Shown: piece by piece, positions 57,301 through 64,000 of the stretch | Position numbering within the stretch: the stretch's first letter is position 1 | Layout: each line of letters begins with the position of its first letter | Assembly (NCBI GenBank): GCA_036250195.1 | Contig: JAVHZZ010000008.1 | Span: 4,511,934 to 4,575,933 of the forward strand | Reading direction: 5' to 3' | DNA length: 64,000 nucleotides | Source: Mixophyes australis | Taxonomy: Eukaryota; Chordata; Amphibia; Anura; Limnodynastidae | The notes under the pieces: model-generated | The model's database searches: none | What the model saw: only the letters and a program-made list of their open reading frames with translations | Told to the model about the DNA's origin: nothing | Translations under genes and position numbers: made by a program

Positions 57301-57958
57301 GCCACCTGGAGAACTAACAGTTGCATCAGTTTCTGAGGGACACAGGGGCCGGTCCCATAGTGAGCTACCTTGGGCTGGGTCACTAGGCTACCTGCATTTT
57401 GTTTGCACCATACTCCGTGCCGATGAAAGTTTGCTTTGCGCCCTAGGCAAAACTTAAACTTTCCGCCCCTTCTCCTCCCCAAAAATCTCACTTCCCAGCC
57501 CCTAACACACTTGACATTTCTAAAATAAAATGAATAACTCTTACCTCTTCCTGGCTGGCAGGAGGATGTTGAGCAACCATTTATTTTGTTTAGTATTTGC
57601 CCACTACTTGGCTCTCCTCTGTTGCTGTCCATTAATGTATTCTGTAGATGTAATATTAAATATACTAACACATGCAAATAAATAAAGAAAGATAATGTAA
57701 ATGACATAGATAATCTAGACCGTTCTATTATTATTTGCATTTGTTAATGTATTCTGTAGATGTAAAATTAATTATACTAATAGAAAGCAACAAAGGAGAG
57801 CCAAATAGAGGGCAAATAGTAAAAAACATAAATGGTTCCTCAACTATCCTAGAGTAGCCCCGGCTTGGTGAATAACAGCGGTGCTTCATTATGTATTGCT
57901 GCAATATGTCACCACACTGTTATAGTACAGAGACCCCATAGTCTGTAACTTTTCTGTA

Positions 57959-58376
57959 GCATCCTTTCTCCCTCCCCCTTTCTATAACATCCCTCCTTCC
58001 CCTTTCTATAACATCCCTCCTTCCCCTTTCTATAGCATCCCCCCTTCCCCTTTCTATAACATCCCCCCTTCCCCTTTCTATAACATCCCCCCTTCCCCTT
58101 TCTATCACCTCCCCCCTTCCCCTTTCTATAGCATCCACCCCCCACCCTTTCTATAGCATCCACCACCCTCTTTCTATAGCATCCATTACCCCCTTTCTAT
58201 AGCATCCATTTCTCCCCCCTTTCAATAGCATCTATTCCCCCCCTTTCTATAGCATCCATTCCCCCCCACCTTTTCTATAACATCCACCACCCTCTTTCTA
58301 TAGCATCCATTCCCCCCTTTCTATAGTATCAATGTCTGCCCCCTTTCTATAGCATTCATTCTCCCCCTTTCTGTAG
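57959..58376 (+). repeat. Pyrimidine-rich minisatellite, CCCCTTTCTATARCATCC
   Basis: About 18 to 20 units of 18-26 bases, each with TTTCTATAGCATCC or TTTCTATAACATCC and a variable C/T run. The first six units are homogeneous (CCCCTTTCTATAACATCC), the later ones diverged in spacer length. Open minus-strand frames rich in ERGRGDVI or RKGKGGCY come from it. Confidence 0.9.
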
Positions 58377-58508
58377 CCTCCTCTTTTCTGTACTCACCTT
58401 AGCTTCTTCATTTTTCTTCCTTTCTCTTCTTGCCCGCCTCTAGTTTCTTGATTCTTGCTCCTTGCTTCTTTCTTCTGTCTCTGTCCGACTCCTGCCGGCT
58501 CCTCTACA

Positions 58509-58540
58509 CTGGCAGCGTTGTGATGTCACAACGCTGCCAG
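58509..58540. repeat. Perfect 15-bp hairpin
   Basis: CTGGCAGCGTTGTGA pairs with TCACAACGCTGCCAG around TG. It lies within the hAT-like element. Confidence 0.85.
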
Positions 58541-58697
58541 AAGCCGGGAGCCGGGCAGATTTTAAAATGCGGTGCTGCGATCGCACCGCCCACATTCATT
58601 TTTAGCAGTCATTATTGGGTCCCCGGCCTCAGTTCCACCCCCCAGAAGCCGGCACCCTAGGCAGCTGCCTAATTTTAGGGCCAGCCCTGACCATACT

Positions 58698-58958
58698 TCT
58701 GAATGATGAGCAACCTGATACACTCCAGGGGCCCACAGACGGTCCTCTAACCTTCAAATGGACCGCACATCACTCTGAATCTCAGTAATAAATGTAATCA
58801 AATAAAAAGACCCCTATCCGAATAACACATTAGCAGACAATTTAAGTGTTACACACTATAACAAACATATTTGACAATAAAGCAGGATGGAGCTAGGGGC
58901 CACAGGTGAAGGCTCGGAGGGTCGCATATTTCCCTAGGGCCCCCGTTGTCCATCACTG
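58698..58958 (-). mobile_element. Candidate hAT remnant (CAGTGATGGACAAC end)
   Basis: The minus strand from 58958 begins CAGTGATGGACAACGGGGGC, a recognisable hAT-type end. The opposite end GAATGATGAGCAACCTG is a plausible decayed partner. It starts nine bases after the preceding hAT-like element. No 8-bp duplication seen. Confidence 0.45.
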
Positions 58959-61379
58959 CTCTACCCTCTTATTTACTGACCCACATATGTGTTTGTTTTG
59001 CTCTTAGATATAATGCAAACATTGCATCCAATGTTCTATTGTTAAATGGCAGTTCAGTATTTTCATAGTGCACATTTTTTACAAATAAATATTGAAGCAA
59101 GAGAGCAAACAAGAGCAGAAGACATAATTTAGAACATATGCAAAATACTATCTCTAAGTACCTTTTGTTTTTCCATGTTGGTGATTTGCAAGTACTGATA
59201 AATTATCTTATAATGGTAGCAATACACTTTGCATATACAGCAATTAGCATTTGCACAAAGGTTTGCCAGGCTTCCTATATTCAATGCACTTAAAATAAAA
59301 AGTTATTTAACTTTCTATGCTGCCAAAAGAAAACCCCATATGTCGGGAAAAACACAAAGTGGCCACAATTATTATGGTCACGAAGGTGTGAGATTAAAGG
59401 AAACCTAGACCAAAATATATAACAACTAATACATACGTAAAAGTTCTCATACCTTGACAGAAAGTGATATGTTTGGAATCTCATATTTGCTGCATAGCTG
59501 AGTGCAAGCTATTGTTCTCAGGTATCAGCCAGTTGGTGACAGCAATATAGATATTTTATTGAGATATAATTCTGTGTAAGGTATGTGCATGTCATAGCTG
59601 GAGATAGAGTCGGGGTAAATGCTGCTTCATTTGTATTACGCTGTCTACCTCTCTTGGTACATTTGGATCAGTGTACTAAGGTGCCGTGCGGCACGGATGA
59701 GTGATAGAGGAAATTCATTTATTTAATAGGTTTTCTAGATGTGAGACTCCCTGTGGGGTAGAGTGAAATCCGCAGGGAGAGCAACACCTGACAGATTGAC
59801 ATGAATGTCTCCTATGCAAGTTGTGATGTGTGTGCACTCAATGGGACTGAAGTTTGAAAACATCTTTGTTATATATTACTGAGAACACTTCTAATGGCCT
59901 TAACACGTGCAACATCTCACATTGTAGAAGCGTGTCTGCATACAGGCTTCAATATCCCAACATGTGTCATTTCTATAGCAGAACATGGCCCCGACTCCCC
60001 AGAAAAGGGGAATGACTGTGTCATGTTATGGGCGCCCATGCCACAGAGCGGATGGTCAACCCCCCCTGTAGCGTCTAGCGTTTCTGAAGCGTTAGGCTGC
60101 CTGTAAACCCCCTCCTCTCCTCTAAAAACACCCACGAATTGCTGACAGAGGCAATCAGGGATGTACCTCCCAACTTCCCACCAGTCAGGACAAATGCATG
60201 TCCCACGGGACAGCCAGTTGGGAGGTATATGTTTGGTTTATAATGGATATTCCAGAGAGATGTGATAGTTCCATATTTAACTTATACTGTATGTTGTATG
60301 TATACTTCTACTTAACATGTACTGGTGCCATTAACCATGTAAATTGACATGGATTACTTAAGAAGAATTACTGCCCTATCTGATTCTAAGGTGCCCATAC
60401 ACACAGCGATTCTGCAGCCAATACCAAGCAACTGATCCTATATCGCAAAGAGTGGGCCAGAATTAAAGCAGGTGCCCAAAAATGATCCCATTGAAATCTA
60501 CAGGATCCATAATGGGCGTGGTGGAAAAATGTGGTGTGAGGATCCACCCGAATACCGGCTATGGACCATGCACCATCCACATTAACAACTGCACATTCCT
60601 TTACACTTACTGCAATAAACACTTTCTACAGGTCAAGTAAATTAGGACCCGCACAGTTCTACATTCTCCAACCCATTTACTTCAGCATGTTCCCTCACAA
60701 CCCATTGTCGCAGGACTAAGCGACCTGGGCGGTCGTGGTCTCTGAAAGCCCCCCCCCCCAAGTGGTTCTAGTCAGGGAACAGGTACTAAAATGACTGCAC
60801 TTGGCCCATGTGCTGAGTCATCTTCTGACCTCTCTAAGTGATCTAGATGCTCAGTCAGGTTTAGTAGAATTGGTCACCCCGGTGTGTGGATAATCCTGGC
60901 GCTCTGTTGTCGGATTGAGTGGCAGCCTCTCCCCAACCACCTTTCGCTGCAAAAATACAAAATACTATAAATAGATTCATGCAGGGAAGATTGTGACATG
61001 ACAGAATTATTTATATAAGTTGTGGATACTGACGGCTGATGTATGTACAGCGCAGTCAGAAAGTTATTTTTACAGCTATGCAAATTGTAACAAATGAAGA
61101 TCTTCCATTTATTATCCATAGGCTGTATATAAATGAATGTTATGTATGTAATGGTCACAGACTGCACAGACCCCCGTTACCTGTGGTCAGGTCAGATCTG
61201 CCATTAGAAATAGTCTTTATCAACATCTTGGCCATGCATACTTTATACTGCCACATTCTCCCGAATATCAGGGTTCCCAAATTTCATTCTCCTTCACTGC
61301 GTGGAGAGCACTCTACCTAGTGAAGTGGGCAGAATGGGGGCCTCCAAGAGTCATTATATAAAGTAAGGCAAAAAAAGGA
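58959..61379. other. No gene recognised; one 64-bp inverted-repeat element
   Basis: Unique apart from 60164-60227. Small frames have no domain. Confidence 0.45.
60164..60227. repeat. 64-bp inverted-repeat element, TACCTCCCAACT ends
   Basis: TACCTCCCAACT (60164-60175) pairs exactly with AGTTGGGAGGTA (60216-60227). The inside has GTCAGGAC and GTCCCACGGGAC. It looks like a miniature of the TACCTCCCAAC repeats at 6905 and 43230. Confidence 0.7.
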
Positions 61380-61652
61380 GTAAATGTTCTCTGGAACAAA
61401 CCATGTTACAATGCAAGGGGTGTAAATTAGTTTATTATTTTGCTTGAAAGGAAAATACTATTTGTTCATCTAGCACACAAATACTTGATAGCTTTAATTT
61501 TACACTAAAATTTAAACTTGATCTAGGACATGCCCTATCCCAACAATAAATCTTTACATGTACCTCCCCCTATAATGCAACTTGGTTTTGTCCAGGTGCA
61601 AATTTACTCCTTTTTTATGCTTTGTTCTCCTTAATGACTCAGGTCCCTAGTC
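61380..61652. mobile_element. Diverged MITE, relative of 38896-39228
   Basis: It shares CCATGTTACAATGCAAGGGG, CACACAAATACTTGATAGCT and TTTTGTCCAGG with the 38.9-kb element. The right end CCTTAATGACTCAGGTCCC fits the GGGCCTGAKTCATTAA terminus. The left end is decayed. The arms pair only in part. Confidence 0.7.
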
Positions 61653-61667
61653 GTTGATCACGCCTGA

Positions 61668-61715
61668 AGATTAAAGCGCTACGGAATTTTTTGGCGTTAA
61701 TAAATGTTGATGCTG
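61668..61715 (+). repeat. LINE/SINE 3' tail fragment
   Basis: TTAAAGCGCTACGGAATTTT, then TTGGCGTTAATAAATGTTGA. It is a decayed copy of the tail at 2809-2853. Confidence 0.6.
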
Positions 61716-61829
61716 TTTACCTCTCTTTGGTCATTTTGGGAAATTCTCCAGTACAAACTTCCCTTTATCATGTCTCTATTCAGTGGTATATTAATCTATA
61801 GGCACTTGGCAGGTTGGTAAGATATTAGT

Positions 61830-62231
61830 ATGGTTGAGGAAGCCCAACTTCTACAGCAAATTGAAAAGGCTACACAACTAGGTCAAGTTATAATTATGGG
61901 GGATTTTAATTACTCGGACATTGATTGGAGTACTGAGACTTGTGGTACAGCTAGGGGTAACAGGTTTCTGAGCACGCTAGAAGACCATTACATGTCCCAA
62001 TTAGTAGAGGAACCAACGAGAAACCGGACTATACTGGACCTAGTAATAGCAAATAATGTAGATATAATATCAAATATTCAAGTAAGGAAACACTTGGGAA
62101 ACAGTGATCATAATATGGTCTCATTTGAAATTAGTTTCCAGAAGCAACGGTATAAGGGATCAGCTAGGACTTTAAACTTTAGAAAGGGACATTTTAATAG
62201 GCTAAAGGAGTCTATAAAGAGCATAGATTGA
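61830..62231 (+). pseudogene. LINE endonuclease domain remnant
   Basis: A 133-codon open stretch covers the second half of an APE-type endonuclease. IIMGDFNYSDIDW (about residues 18-31) has the GDFN motif. RTILDLVIANN and LGNSDHNMVSFEI (with the SDH motif) follow. These motif residues are intact in this piece, but the N-terminal half of the domain is not present in frame. In the intact element the domain nicks target DNA to prime reverse transcription. Confidence 0.88.
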
Positions 62232-62699
62232 GTCGTAGTTTTTGAAGGAAAAAATACAAAAGAAAAGTGGGATGTCTTTAAAGTGTTGTTGGAAACATAC
62301 ACGTATAAGTTCATTCCTATGGGAAATAAATGTAAAAGAATTAAATCTAAACCAATGTGGCTAAATAAAAAGGTAAGGGAAGAAATGGAAAGGAAGAAGC
62401 ACTGAGGATTCCTTCCTTATCTACAAGAAATGTAATAAAAAGATGCAAAAAGAAATTAGATTGGCTAAATTAGAAAATGAAAAACAAGTTGCATAAGAAA
62501 GTAAGACAAACCCTAAAAAGCCTTTTAAGTATATAAGTGTCAAAAGGATTAAAAAAGACAATATAGGACGCCTAAGAAGTGAGGTGGGTGGATTGATAAT
62601 AAGAAAAAAGCAGAGGTATTAAACACTTTCTTATCTTCAGTATTTTCTAAAGAGGAACAAGTGGTAGGAATAATACATAAAAATGGAAATTAAACAGTA

Positions 62700-63600
62700 C
62701 CATTAATTAATACTTGTCTGACAAAGGAAGAAGTCCAAAGGCGACTGAATAAAATTAAGATAAATAAAGCTCCAGGTCCAGATGGCATACACCCAAGGGT
62801 TCTTATGGAGCGCAAACTCAGATATAGCTAACCCGCTATTCTTATTTTTCATAGAATCATCAGGCTCAGTACCAAGGGATTGGCTAATAGCAGAAGTGGT
62901 GCCGTTGTTTAAAAAGGGGACGAGATCACAAACAGTGAATTATAGACCTGTAAGCCTGACATCAATAGTGGAGAAACTACTGGAATATTAAGGGATAATA
63001 TTCAGGATTACTTGATGCACAATAAGATTATTAGTGGGATTCAGCATAGATTTGTGAGGGATAGGTCATTTCAAACTAATCTAATTACTATGAGGAATCT
63101 AATTTCTATAAGGAAGTTAGACCAGGACAGCACAGTAGATGTGGTCTACTTAGATTTAGCAAAGGCCTTTGAGACAGTGCCACACAAGAGGTTGGTTTAC
63201 AAATAAGGGAACTGGGTCTAGGAAACAACATTTGTACTTGGGTTAACAACTGCTTGGACAATAGGGAACAGAGAGTTGTGATAAATGGAACATGTTCTAA
63301 TTGTTCAAAAATTTAAGTGGAATACCTCAAGGTTCCGTTCTGCGGCCACTGTTTTATAATATATTTCTTAATGACCTTGGTGAAGGTTTAGAGAGTAAAG
63401 TTTCCATTTATGCATATTACACTAAACTCTGTAAGGTAATAAAATCAGAGCAAGATGTAGCTTCTCTACAATCCTACTGGAGGATTGGGCGGCCAAATGG
63501 AATATGAGGTTTAACATAGATAAATGTAAGGTTATGCATTTAGGGATCAAAAATAAGCATGTAATCCATAAACTAAATGGGATAAATTTAGGGAACCTGT
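62700..63600 (+). pseudogene. LINE reverse transcriptase remnant
   Basis: Pieces in order across shifting frames: LTKEEVQRRLNKIK and KAPGPDGIHPRVL (about 62715-62808), PRDWLIAEVVPLFKKG and NYRPVSLTSIVEKLLEY (to 62991), GIQHRFVRDRSFQTNL and VDVVYLDLAKAFETVPHKRL (63012-63206), SGIPQGSVLRPLFYNIFLND (63313-63372), then YAYYTKL (63409-63429). The catalytic YADD box has become YAYY, with both aspartate codons changed (GAT to TAT at 63415, GAC to TAC at 63418). The enzyme would be dead even without the frameshifts. Confidence 0.88.
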
Positions 63601-63775
63601 AATGGAAAGTATTTGTGCTCGTAGACAGTAGACTTAGCAATAGTGCTCAATGTCAAGCAGCAGCTGTAAGAGCCAATAAAGTATTGGCATGCATAAAAAG
63701 GGGCATAGATGCAAGAGAAGACAGTGTCATTTTACCACTGTATAAATTGTTGATAAAATGGTGACAAAATGAGTT

Positions 63776-64000
63776 TGATACACTTTAACCAGCCTCACAT
63801 AATGTGGATTATAGCAGGTACTTTTTATAGCTCTTACTTTTGTTCCCCAGCTCAACAGAGTACAACTGCAGTGTCTAATTACATGTGGATAAGGGACATT
63901 GTAGCTCATTGTAAATATGTATATTGGTGATTGTATATTGTTGATGTAGCAGTGAGGTTGTTATTCATTGTCCTTAAAGTTAAGCCAGGGGGGTTATGGG
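63776..64000. other. No feature recognised
   Basis: AT-rich sequence after the LINE relic. No recognisable 3' UTR or tail. Confidence 0.4.

Larger units (their letters stand above)
57343..58689 (-). mobile_element. Candidate non-autonomous hAT element with minisatellite
   Basis: The minus strand from 58689 begins CAGGGCTGGCCCTAAAATTA and GGCAGCTGCCTAGGGTGCCG, a typical hAT terminus. At the other side CAGGGGCCGGTCCCATAG (57343) could be the partner. The 8-base flanks do not match, so the boundaries are uncertain. It contains the pyrimidine-rich array at 57959-58376 and a 15-bp perfect hairpin at 58509-58540. Confidence 0.5.
61800..63775 (+). mobile_element. CR1-like LINE, decayed, both ends missing
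   Basis: The reading order endonuclease then reverse transcriptase fits ORF2 of a CR1-group non-LTR retrotransposon. The 5' part of ORF2 and ORF1 are absent. The sequence stops being recognisable near 63775, before the C-terminal RT tail and 3' UTR. Frameshifts and stops interrupt it repeatedly. The antisense fragment at 20440-21010 is the same or a closely related family. Confidence 0.85.

Overview
The window looks like non-coding, repeat-dense DNA from a vertebrate, most likely a frog (anuran amphibian). The evidence is a tRNA-like SINE whose 3' end reads GCGCTATATAAATAAATG followed by (ATG)n, L2- and CR1-like LINE debris, Tc1- and hAT-type DNA transposons, many MITEs with TIRs such as GGGCCTGATTCATTAA, an AT-rich background and vertebrate-type microsatellites. 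I found no bacterial features and no intact host protein-coding gene. The frog assignment is an inference from repeat style, not a database match.

Layout. 1-10 kb: an L2-like LINE 3' end, a hAT end, a MITE, a nested pair of inverted-repeat elements (4644-6015, with an inner element at 4897-5565) and unique sequence. 10-16 kb: a 217-bp hAT element with an exact 8-bp duplication; then a SINE, a 954-bp hAT element carrying a 20-copy 24-bp minisatellite and a long hairpin, and a second SINE. 20-25 kb: an antisense CR1 fragment, an AT microsatellite and a SINE cluster. 27-36 kb: a LINE tail, MITEs and two more copies of the multi-hairpin element. 38-43 kb: a hAT element inserted inside a SINE, a long-TIR MITE, a hAT element with a nearly perfect 77-bp foldback, a CA microsatellite and a fourth multi-hairpin copy. 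44-45.2 kb: a 27-bp minisatellite joined directly to a 56-bp tandem array. 52-53 kb: a decayed Tc1-like transposon. 56.4-56.7 kb: a short CpG island, the only sign of a host promoter or first exon (probably minus strand). 57-59 kb: hAT-like remnants with a pyrimidine-rich minisatellite. 61.8-63.8 kb: a decayed CR1-like LINE with recognisable endonuclease and reverse transcriptase.

The most interesting observation is a family of 600-670 bp elements (four copies) built almost entirely from about ten consecutive hairpins. Two copies show a compensatory base-pair swap in one stem. In addition, three hAT elements with different TIRs each carry a 67-77 bp internal foldback. All long open frames in the tandem arrays are repeat artefacts. 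Host function, if any, is limited to the CpG island and possible conserved non-coding stretches.
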